From assembly GCF_010233585.1 (NCBI RefSeq), contig NZ_CP045997.1:8298885-8331543 (forward strand): a stretch of 32,659 nucleotides of DNA, given 5' to 3'. This stretch comes from Spirosoma endbachense. GTDB taxonomy: Bacteria > Bacteroidota > Bacteroidia > Cytophagales > Spirosomataceae. A model generated the notes under the pieces. It worked only from the letters and a program-made list of their open reading frames with translations, did no database searches and was not told the origin of the DNA. This document shows, in pieces, positions 23,915-30,406 of this stretch. Numbering within the stretch: position 1 is the stretch's first letter; each line of letters opens with the position of its first letter. A program made the position numbers and the translations under genes.

Positions 23915-24580
23915 ATGGAATCTCCGTTCAGAACACGGATTAAAATTTGCTGTATCAGTAGTCCCGATGAAGCTTGTTTGGCTATTCGGCTCGGTGCCGA
24001 TGCCCTCGGGCTGGTGGGTCGAATGCCCAGTGGCCCCGGTGTGGTTGGCGACGAATTGGCCGCCCGGATTGTTGACTCGACACCTCCACCCATCGCTACG
24101 TTTATGCTCACAAGCGAAACCAATACCAGCGATATCATTGCGCATCAACGGCGGGTAGGTGCCAATACGATCCAGATCGTCGATGCGGTGCCGCCCGAAA
24201 CGTACGCACAACTTCGTGACGCATTACCCGCCATTAAACTGGTGCAGGTTATTCATGTGATCGATGAGAAAAATATTGATGAAGCACTACAGGTCGTGCA
24301 GAACGGTGTCGATGCCCTGCTGCTCGATTCAGGTAACCCAAACCTGGCCGTAAAAGAGCTGGGCGGCACAGGACGAGTACACAATTGGGCAGTCAGTCGG
24401 CAAATTGTCGCCCAGTCGCCCGTACCTGTATTTCTGGCTGGTGGACTCACTATCGAAAACGTTCGAAAAGCGATTGAAACCGTGCAACCGTTTGGTCTCG
24501 ACATTTGCAGTGGCGTCCGGACAAATGGCCAATTAGACGAAAAAAAACTGGAAGCCTTTGTTCGTATCGTATTGGGATAA
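23915..24580 (+). CDS. trpF: Phosphoribosylanthranilate isomerase-like protein
   Basis: A 221-residue (beta/alpha)8 protein matching TrpF, which isomerises phosphoribosylanthranilate in tryptophan synthesis. The catalytic pair is in place: Cys12 in KICCIS and Asp138 in LLLDS. Phosphate-site loops GGTGRVHNW, LAGGL and ICSGVR are also present. Odd points: the usual KICG is KICC, and the loop after strand 2 reads GRMPSGPGVV instead of the usual SPRYV type. No other trp gene is near. It may be the cell's TrpF or a paralogue with another aminoketose substrate. I chose ATG 23915 over the in-frame TTG at 23870, because the homologous part starts at RIKIC and TACTTTCG (23877-23884) looks like a -7 box. 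Confidence 0.8.
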   Translation: MESPFRTRIKICCISSPDEACLAIRLGADALGLVGRMPSGPGVVGDELAARIVDSTPPPIATFMLTSETNTSDIIAHQRRVGANTIQIVDAVPPETYAQLRDALPAIKLVQVIHVIDEKNIDEALQVVQNGVDALLLDSGNPNLAVKELGGTGRVHNWAVSRQIVAQSPVPVFLAGGLTIENVRKAIETVQPFGLDICSGVRTNGQLDEKKLEAFVRIVLG

Positions 24581-24585
24581 AACAA

Positions 24586-24617
24586 AACTGGGAATTGGTA
24601 GCTACCAATTCCCAGTT
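24586..24617. terminator. Perfect 32-bp palindrome, bidirectional terminator
   Basis: Every base from 24586 to 24617 is self-complementary (a 15-bp stem around GC). It lies 5 bp after the TrpF-like stop and 24 bp past the convergent Hsp20 stop. Confidence 0.8.
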
Positions 24618-24641
24618 GACTCTAATTGCCTGACTACTCAA

Positions 24642-25064
24642 TTAAGCAATTGCAATTTCTTTCACTACTTTCTCTTCTTTCACGTCAATTTTAGGTAATT
24701 CAACCGTCAGGATACCGTCGGTATAAGAAGCCTTAATTTCGTCGGCATTGACTGTTTTGGGCAGGCGGAAACTCCGTTCGAAGGCGTTAAAGCCAAACTC
24801 GTGCCGGGTAAATTTAGGGCCTGTTTCGTCAGCTTTTGCTTCGGGTTTGTAAGCGATCGTGAGCGTATTATTCTCTACGTTAATTTTCAGATCTTCTTTT
24901 TTCAAACCAGGTGCAGCCAGTTCAAGCTGGAATGCTGTTTCAACTTCCTTTACATTCACAGCAGGAACGTTTGGGCTTGCATTGTGATACCGGTCAATAA
25001 CAGGGCGACCGTAAAAAGGGTTGAAGAACGTTGGAATGCGGTTATATCGAACTAAAGTTGCCAT
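24642..25064 (-). CDS. Small heat-shock protein, Hsp20/alpha-crystallin family
   Basis: A 140-residue ATP-independent holdase chaperone that keeps unfolding proteins soluble. The alpha-crystallin domain spans about residues 35-128, starting with VPAVNVKEVETAFQLELAAP and including LKKEDLKINVENNTLTI. The closing signature ASYTDGILTVELPK is the canonical AxxxxGxLxVxLPK, and the C-terminal EIAIA provides the I-x-I oligomer anchor. The start is ATG 25062-25064 (MATLVRYNRIP); the open frame upstream is lysine/asparagine-rich and not conserved in this family. The 335-bp upstream region, A/T-rich with an inverted repeat, is a likely site for stress control. Confidence 0.95.
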   Translation of the reverse strand: MATLVRYNRIPTFFNPFYGRPVIDRYHNASPNVPAVNVKEVETAFQLELAAPGLKKEDLKINVENNTLTIAYKPEAKADETGPKFTRHEFGFNAFERSFRLPKTVNADEIKASYTDGILTVELPKIDVKEEKVVKEIAIA

Positions 25065-25399
25065 GTTTTTTCTATTGTTTGGATCGTTCTTATTTGAACA
25101 CATACTCTTATTGGCAAACAGCATACCAATTCAAAAAACAAGGACATATACGACATTTTGTCACTATTTAAACAATAAGTCGATAAAAATAAAGACAAAA
25201 TGGCAGAAATATAGACAATAATGGGTAATTTAGGGCTCTTTCTGGCAGTTTTATTTGAGCAGCAACAGATGCCTGATTTACGCCACTGAACTGACTTACA
25301 GAAAATTAACAGTATCATTACTTTGCCTATCTGTTTTGAAAGCCTAATTTTAGGCCCTCAATTAGTATTCGACTCACCAAGCACTAATTTCCTTAACTT
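25065..25399. other. A/T-rich divergent control region between hsp20 and the TPR gene
   Basis: No gene seen. CATTTTGTC (25154-25162) and GACAAAATG (25194-25202) form a 9-bp inverted repeat 31 bp apart, which could bind a regulator. ATTACTTTGCC near 25309-25319 resembles a -7 element for the TPR gene but lacks a clear -33 partner. Confidence 0.35.
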
Positions 25400-26737
25400 A
25401 TGATGCGACCTATCCTGCCGCTAATTAGTCTACTATGTCTCTGCCTACCGTTTGGGACATCGGCCCAACAAACCGCTGTCGATTTTTTTGAAAGTGGTAT
25501 CGGTAAAAGTAAATCCGGCGATTTCACGGGTGCTCTACAGGCTTTTAGCATGGCCATTACGATGAACCCCGAAAATGCAGCAAGCTATTACAATCGGGGT
25601 GTTGCCAAAGCAAGTCTAAAAGATCACCGGGGAGCCATTCTGGACTATGATCGGGCAATTGAACTGAATGGCAAAGATGCGATGGCCTATCTGAGCCGAG
25701 GTGCCAGTAAAAGCAAACAGGATGACCATCGGGGTGCGCTTCTGGACTTCAGCCGATCCATCGAATTAAACCCCGACGACCCTCAGGCGTATTATAGCCG
25801 AGGTAGCAGCCGGAGCCGCATTGAGCAATACAGGGGCGCTTTGGCCGATTTCTCGAAAGCAATCGAGCTTGACCCTGCCAACGTTCTGGTTTACTATGCC
25901 CGGGGTATTACCAAACAGAAACTCGATGATTTTTCGGGTAGTCTGGCCGATTTTACGAAAGTGATTGAAATGACGCCCAAACGTTCCCAGGCGTTTTCCG
26001 GGCGTGGTATCTCGAAAGTTGAACTGAACGATTTCAACGGCGCTATTACAGATCTCAACAAAGCCATTGAATTAAGCCCGGAAGATGCCGAAGCTTATTT
26101 TTATCGGGGCTACGCAAAAGGAAAGCTGGAAGACTTTAAAGGCGCGCTGGCCGACTACGACCGCTCTATCACCTTAAAGGCCGATAATTTCAAAGCTTAT
26201 TACGGTCGCGGATTTTGTCGTGGCAAACTTGGTGATCAGAAGGGAGCGCTTCAGGATTTCACGCAGGCGATTGAGATGAACAACTCGAATACCGACGCAA
26301 AGGTGGTTTATACCGGTCGCATCACGCGCCCTATCCTCGATAACCTGCGCAACCTGGTTCAGGAACGGAATCGTATCAGCGAGCTTTCTGCTGAACGGTC
26401 TGAAGCGTATTTCTCGCGGGGGGTCAGTAAAAACAAGCAGGGCGATCAGCGGGGAGCCATTGCCGATTTGAACAAATCGATTGAATTGAACCCTACCTAT
26501 GCCGAAGCGTATTTCTCGCGGGGATTGATCAAATCGGCCCAGGGCGACCAGCGGGGCGCTATCACCGATTGCAATGATGCGATCAAGCTAAACCCTCGCT
26601 ACAGCGAAGCGTTCTACGTACGCGGAATTATTCGACATAGCCTTGGTGATGAAAATGGTGGCTGTCTCGACCTATCCAAAGCGGGCGAATTAGGCTACAA
26701 TCCTGCTTATAAAGCAATTAGCGACTATTGTAACTAA
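25400..26737 (+). CDS. Exported tetratricopeptide-repeat protein (12 units)
   Basis: A 445-residue protein with a signal peptide (MMRPILPLISLLCLCLPFGT, cleavage after SAQ) followed by TPR units at a 34-residue period to near the end. Most fit the pattern AYYxRGxxKxxLxDxxGALxDFxxAIELNP. I count 12, the ninth (about residues 299-332, VVYTGRITRPILDNLRNL) degenerate but still in register, and the last truncated at GGCLDLSKAGELG. Such arrays form superhelical protein-binding scaffolds; the partner is unknown and the location is probably periplasmic. It stands alone, with a very strong terminator about 100 bp downstream. Either ATG (25400 or 25403) could be used. Confidence 0.9.
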   Translation: MMRPILPLISLLCLCLPFGTSAQQTAVDFFESGIGKSKSGDFTGALQAFSMAITMNPENAASYYNRGVAKASLKDHRGAILDYDRAIELNGKDAMAYLSRGASKSKQDDHRGALLDFSRSIELNPDDPQAYYSRGSSRSRIEQYRGALADFSKAIELDPANVLVYYARGITKQKLDDFSGSLADFTKVIEMTPKRSQAFSGRGISKVELNDFNGAITDLNKAIELSPEDAEAYFYRGYAKGKLEDFKGALADYDRSITLKADNFKAYYGRGFCRGKLGDQKGALQDFTQAIEMNNSNTDAKVVYTGRITRPILDNLRNLVQERNRISELSAERSEAYFSRGVSKNKQGDQRGAIADLNKSIELNPTYAEAYFSRGLIKSAQGDQRGAITDCNDAIKLNPRYSEAFYVRGIIRHSLGDENGGCLDLSKAGELGYNPAYKAISDYCN

Positions 26738-26834
26738 TACCAGAACTGGCTCGCAATTGGTCTGGATTTTACCGGATGAGGTTGTGTCAGTAACTAATCT
26801 GAGCGCCGGCTAATTTCCCTTTCAGCTTCACCAG

Positions 26835-26883
26835 TATATACACGAATGGGTAGGACTTAGATTCCTACCCATTCGTGTATATA
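26835..26883. terminator. Perfect 21-bp-stem bidirectional terminator
   Basis: Arms 26835-26855 and 26863-26883 pair without mismatch around a 7-nt loop, between the convergent TPR gene (+) and serine hydrolase gene (-). Confidence 0.85.
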
Positions 26884-26939
26884 ACCAAGTAGAGTGCCCT
26901 TGTTTTCGTATCAACCCTTTGTAAAGCGTTGCGCCCTAT

Positions 26940-28214
26940 TCAGGGTTTACCTGGATAACCTAACGTCGATCTGGCGGCATAGGCCGCGTCATACAGGGCA
27001 TTAAAGCACTTTGTAAATGAATCCAGCCCATTGGTAAGATCCCATAATGGCAAATAAACCACAATCGATATGTCGGTGAGGGGATCGTAGGCCATCAGCG
27101 CCAAATTACCGATACGCGCACCGTTATGACCATAACCCAGATTTTTTGTCAACGTGCAACCCAGTCTATAGGTTGGGTTAGCCGACGACGCATCCGTTTG
27201 CATGATGGTCACAGTTTCGGGCTTTAAAACGTTCTGTCCTTTCATTAGTGAGCGTATATATGCATTAAGAGCACCCATGGTACCGTACCCATTTCCTTCG
27301 GCCACCTGGGCACTCATGTTGTAATCACCGTAGTTGATGGCCTGTCCTGGTTGCAATTCAAGACCTTCTACGCGGGGGCTCGGCAATACCGTATCATCGG
27401 CCCGGACAGGAAAATGAATGGCAACGGGTACAGGCGCGTTCGGCCCAACTACGTAATCTTTCAGGTAATCGCCATAGGTTTTAGCACTGCCACTTTTTAC
27501 TGAATACACACGTTCGATAATCTTCCCCAGAATAGCATAGCCCGTATTGCTGTAATGATAACCGGTGCCCGGCGCAAAATAGGAAAGGTTGTTAATGATC
27601 AACTGGTGAATCATTTCTTCGGTTGTGAACTGATGTGTAGGATCAGCCAGTTGGGTAGCTTCGGTAAATGTTTTTCCGTTGAATCCAGGAACAGGATCAT
27701 TATCGACGTCAAAAACACCAGCACTGTGTTGCAATAACTGCTCAATGGTAATCGAGTTTTTATACGGAAAATCCCACGCGGGTGTATTAGGTACATAGGG
27801 CATGTTGGTACCAGGTATAAGGCCGGTAATAGGTGCCTTAAAATCTAGCCAACCATCTTCGTGCATATTCAGAACGGAGGTACTCGTAAAGTTTTTTGTA
27901 TTACTGGCGAATCGAAAATTAGTCGTTTCCAGGACGGGTGTATTACCGGGAGGAACCGAAGAGGCCAGTATTTTTTCAGTAGGTGTCTGAATCAACACAT
28001 TTAGTGAAGGAACCGAATTCTGGAGGTCTTTTTCCAGGGCTGTCCGAACGCCATCGACAGCTTTTTGAACTTTGCTTCGGCGATCGGCCTGAGAATCAGG
28101 CGGTAGATGGTCAGTGAGCAGAGAGGAGCAGGCCACCGCCAGTAGCAAGACCAGAGCCACCAGGCTCCAGCCTAGTGCAGATTTAACAAATTGCCTATTT
28201 ATATACGTTTTCAT
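26940..28214 (-). CDS. Lipoprotein serine hydrolase, class C beta-lactamase / DD-peptidase family
   Basis: A 424-residue envelope enzyme of the serine beta-lactamase/D-Ala-D-Ala carboxypeptidase fold. A lipobox LLAVAC places the lipidated cysteine at Cys29, so it is probably anchored in the outer or inner membrane. Active-site motifs: SxxK as Ser104-Asn-Thr-Lys107, YxN as Tyr221-Ser-Asn223, and the third motif as His363-Asn-Gly365 (HxG, where class C enzymes have KTG). These fit an esterase or DD-peptidase as well as a lactamase, and antibiotic resistance should not be assumed. The segment between motifs 1 and 2 has a longer loop than usual (about 130-200). Confidence 0.9.
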   Translation of the reverse strand: MKTYINRQFVKSALGWSLVALVLLLAVACSSLLTDHLPPDSQADRRSKVQKAVDGVRTALEKDLQNSVPSLNVLIQTPTEKILASSVPPGNTPVLETTNFRFASNTKNFTSTSVLNMHEDGWLDFKAPITGLIPGTNMPYVPNTPAWDFPYKNSITIEQLLQHSAGVFDVDNDPVPGFNGKTFTEATQLADPTHQFTTEEMIHQLIINNLSYFAPGTGYHYSNTGYAILGKIIERVYSVKSGSAKTYGDYLKDYVVGPNAPVPVAIHFPVRADDTVLPSPRVEGLELQPGQAINYGDYNMSAQVAEGNGYGTMGALNAYIRSLMKGQNVLKPETVTIMQTDASSANPTYRLGCTLTKNLGYGHNGARIGNLALMAYDPLTDISIVVYLPLWDLTNGLDSFTKCFNALYDAAYAARSTLGYPGKP

Positions 28215-28408
28215 AGCGATTATGGTTTAAAGAGGCTTAGATACTAAAACGAGCTACAGTTTGTTTTCCACTTGGGCGATATAGTCTCACAAGGATCAAG
28301 TTGCCGGGTTATACTGATCGCAATAAAACAAACCGGCACATGATGTCATATAGCACAAATACCCCTAAAGGCCAACAATTTGTGGCTATTGAAACCGTAT
28401 AAACAGGC

Positions 28409-28456
28409 AAGGGTGCCGTAAATAAATTTGATGATAAATTTATTTACGGCACCCTT
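28409..28456 (-). terminator. Perfect 21-bp-stem terminator after the 107-residue gene
   Basis: Arms 28409-28429 and 28436-28456 pair without mismatch around GATGAT. On the minus strand it lies 54 bp after the stop at 28511, and upstream of the serine hydrolase start. Confidence 0.8.
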
Positions 28457-28510
28457 ATCAGGACTTTCTATGCCGACGATGAAAGTTAGCCTGAATCTCC
28501 CTAAAATACT

Positions 28511-28834
28511 CTATGAAATACTGTAAACATTCACTGTAAAGGGAGCTGAAGCATTTTCAGGGTTGGCAATGTACAAAGACCGAAACGGCTCAACATTATT
28601 ACTTTGAAAGCCGCTATACACATTTTCGTATTCAACAGGGTCAATACCCGCACTTTTATCCCGCATAACGTCAAAATGAATCGCATCGGGATTAGGGCTA
28701 TCTACTACTTCAAACGTTACGTAGAGCGCACCGGGTGTGATAGAATCGGTCGAGAAATTACCGCTCGACCGATGAAGTTGGCCAGATTCTGGTTTTGCCT
28801 CAGAAACTACCGTGGCTAATAGCTGTTTGTCCAT
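28511..28834 (-). CDS. Hypothetical protein (107 residues)
   Basis: ATG 28832-28834, 107 residues, no signal peptide. Composition and alternation (ALYVTFEVVDSP, IHFDVMRDKSAG, FRSLYIANPENASAPFTVNV) suggest an all-beta, single-domain protein. I do not recognise a family. A plausible -7 box and a leader hairpin lie upstream and a strong terminator lies downstream, so it looks like a regulated single-gene unit. It sits beside the tail-collar gene, and proteins of that neighbourhood are often exported without a classical signal, but a functional link is only a guess. Confidence 0.65.
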   Translation of the reverse strand: MDKQLLATVVSEAKPESGQLHRSSGNFSTDSITPGALYVTFEVVDSPNPDAIHFDVMRDKSAGIDPVEYENVYSGFQSNNVEPFRSLYIANPENASAPFTVNVYSIS

Positions 28835-28878
28835 GGGGGTGAGATCATTAAAGTTGAAACTGTGGTTGATTTGCTTCT

Positions 28879-28924
28879 ACAGTAGCCATTTTCATTAATA
28901 GCTACTGTTATAATTACAAAAATA
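28879..28924 (-). promoter_or_regulatory. Possible -7 box and leader hairpin of the 107-residue gene
   Basis: TATTTTTG on the minus strand (complement of 28917-28924) fits TAnnTTTG exactly, but no good -33 box is seen. Just downstream, ACAGTAGC (28879-28886) and GCTACTGT (28901-28908) form an 8-bp hairpin that would lie at the start of a roughly 76-nt leader. Confidence 0.35.
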
Positions 28925-28962
28925 TCTTTATTGTGTATTATTTAAACTTAAAAGAATTATTA

Positions 28963-29238
28963 TTAATTATTCGGTAACTTAATCATAGTCACAGGCTTAT
29001 GACGGTTGTCGACCGGTAAATGAGCCGGTTCCAGAAGCAGACGGTTCACCTGCCATCTTCCATTGTGATGCCTGCTGTTTTTTGAGAAAAATGGGTTAAT
29101 CAAAGCCAGTATGGTTATCAATGCTGGCACCTCAGGCATGGCCTTTTGTAACTCTTGGATCAGCTGTACCGATAAGCCGCGTTTTAATTCAGTTGCCAGC
29201 AACGAATTATCGATAACGAGGTTTACGGATAATTTAAT
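28963..29238 (-). pseudogene. Doubtful or 5'-truncated ORF
   Basis: The frame is open from an upstream stop near 29242 to TAA 28963-28965, with 91 codons and no ATG in the first third; the first usable start is TTG at 29200-29202 (79 residues). The product reads like a helical protein (LATELKRGLSVQLIQELQKA, PALITILALINPFF) with a polar C-terminus. Lack of a good start and a hairpin element inserted just upstream suggest a remnant. It may also be non-coding. No family recognised. Confidence 0.3.
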
Positions 29239-29248
29239 GCATTACACG

Positions 29249-29372
29249 ATTTAGTAGGACTTTGGCTTGGAGCCGTACCACCGCACGGCGGACCGTGGTT
29301 TGTTTGGGCTTGATTAGTAACCACCGTCCGTGGCTGCGGTGGCACGGATTGAAGCCAAAGTCCTATTTAGTA
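29249..29372. mobile_element. MITE-like hairpin element with 8-bp flanking direct repeats
   Basis: The core 29257-29363 (107 bp) starts GGACTTTGGCTT and ends AAGCCAAAGTCC, a perfect 12-bp terminal inverted repeat. Inside are two further paired arms: 29273-29285 with 29335-29347 (12 of 13) and 29290-29300 with 29319-29329 (10 of 11), around an 18-nt loop. The core is flanked by the direct repeat ATTTAGTA (29249-29256 and 29365-29372), as a target duplication would be. No coding capacity. GC-rich within an A/T-rich gap. It could alternatively be a transcribed structured RNA. Confidence 0.6.
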
Positions 29373-29656
29373 TAGATTGTAGTTTATTTATATGTACACA
29401 TAAATAATTTTCGATTTACTTGAAATTGTGTTTCGATATCCATACTAAATAATCCAGTAAAACTATAGAATATAAGTGTATTATTTTGGTATATACCGTT
29501 TACTAAATCTTTCATTTTTGTACTAGTACGTGTATATGATTTGTTGCTTTCATTAACAATTTCTGCAATTATTACAAGAATTTATCTCTAAAGGTAAATT
29601 TTTTGTAAGTATTTATACTCGCTTTACTTTTCTCTAACTTTTAACCATTCACTATC
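29373..29656. other. A/T-rich intergenic region upstream of the tail-collar gene
   Basis: No gene seen. An imperfect palindrome (29387-29404, TTTATATGTACACATAAA, one mismatched base pair) could be an operator, and a promoter-like pair lies at 29603-29632. Confidence 0.4.
29603..29632 (+). promoter_or_regulatory. Probable promoter of the tail-collar gene
   Basis: TTG (29603-29605, inside a T-run), a 19-bp spacer and TACTTTTC (29625-29632) match the Bacteroidota pattern with one mismatch. The predicted start is about 18 bp before the ATG at 29657. Confidence 0.45.
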
Positions 29657-30199
29657 ATGGATCAGCCATTTCTTGGTATGATTGCTTTATTTGGCTTCAA
29701 CTTTGCTCCACGCGGTTGGGCGATTTGCCAGGGCCAATTACTCTCTATTGCGCAAAACACGGCCCTGTTTTCATTGCTGGGCACTACTTATGGGGGCGAT
29801 GGAATAACTACTTTCGCACTACCTGATCTGCGCGGTCGTGTCCCCCTGGGCCAGGGTCAGGGGCCTGGCCTGTCTAATTACGTTATTGGTGAAGTAACCG
29901 GTACTGAAAACGTTACCCTGATTTCCACCCAAATGCCTACTCACAGTCACGCATTAATGGTTGCGGGTACGCCCGCCACCGCTGCTACTCCAGTAAACAA
30001 TGTGATGGCTGTCGCATCAGGTTCAACCAGCACTGGCGATCCTGTATCGGTAAATGCTTATGGTCCAACGCCTAATGCAATAGCCAATCCAAACTCTATC
30101 GGCCCTTCTGGTGGGAATCAGCCTTTCCCCGTTGTACAGCCGATTCTGGCGATGAACTACTGTATCGCGCTCGAAGGCATATTCCCCAGTCGCAATTAA
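29657..30199 (+). CDS. Phage tail-collar domain protein (microcystin-dependent protein/MdpB-like)
   Basis: A 180-residue protein whose first 60 residues form a tail-collar domain (PF07484 type): FLGMIALFGFNFAPRGWAIC, then QGQLLSIAQNTALFSLLG, TYGGDGITTFALPDLRGRVP and the loop GQGQGPGLSNYVIGE. The C-terminal part is Ala/Pro/Ser/Thr/Asn-rich, with MPTHSHAL and the closing MNYCIALEGIFPSRN typical of this group. Bacteroidota carry these outside prophages, often in sets of two or three; here there is one copy and no other phage gene, so a prophage is not implied. The role is unknown. It is followed by a strong terminator. Confidence 0.88.
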   Translation: MDQPFLGMIALFGFNFAPRGWAICQGQLLSIAQNTALFSLLGTTYGGDGITTFALPDLRGRVPLGQGQGPGLSNYVIGEVTGTENVTLISTQMPTHSHALMVAGTPATAATPVNNVMAVASGSTSTGDPVSVNAYGPTPNAIANPNSIGPSGGNQPFPVVQPILAMNYCIALEGIFPSRN

Positions 30200-30215
30200 T
30201 TAACGATTCCATAAA

Positions 30216-30258
30216 ACGGAAACAGCAGCGTTTTTCGGAAAAATGCTGCTGTTTCCGT
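30216..30258 (+). terminator. Strong terminator after the tail-collar gene
   Basis: Arms 30216-30229 and 30245-30258 pair over 14 bp, and the interior continues with a G-T pair and TTTTT/AAAAA to a CGG loop, making about 20 bp in all. Confidence 0.8.
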
Positions 30259-30406
30259 CGAGATATCCCGCCTAATTCCCTCCTGATCAGCACCATCAGG
30301 AAGATCTGTCTGGTCCTTCTTCCTGTCATCTGGCAGTCAATAGCTGCTGCCCGCTCATCAATAACTACAACAAAACAAACCTTCCGTTAATCAAACTCAA
30401 CTGCTT

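Noticed and set aside
29657..30199. Prophage
   Set aside because: Only a tail-collar domain protein is present, with no integrase, capsid, portal or lysis gene; such proteins are common outside prophages.
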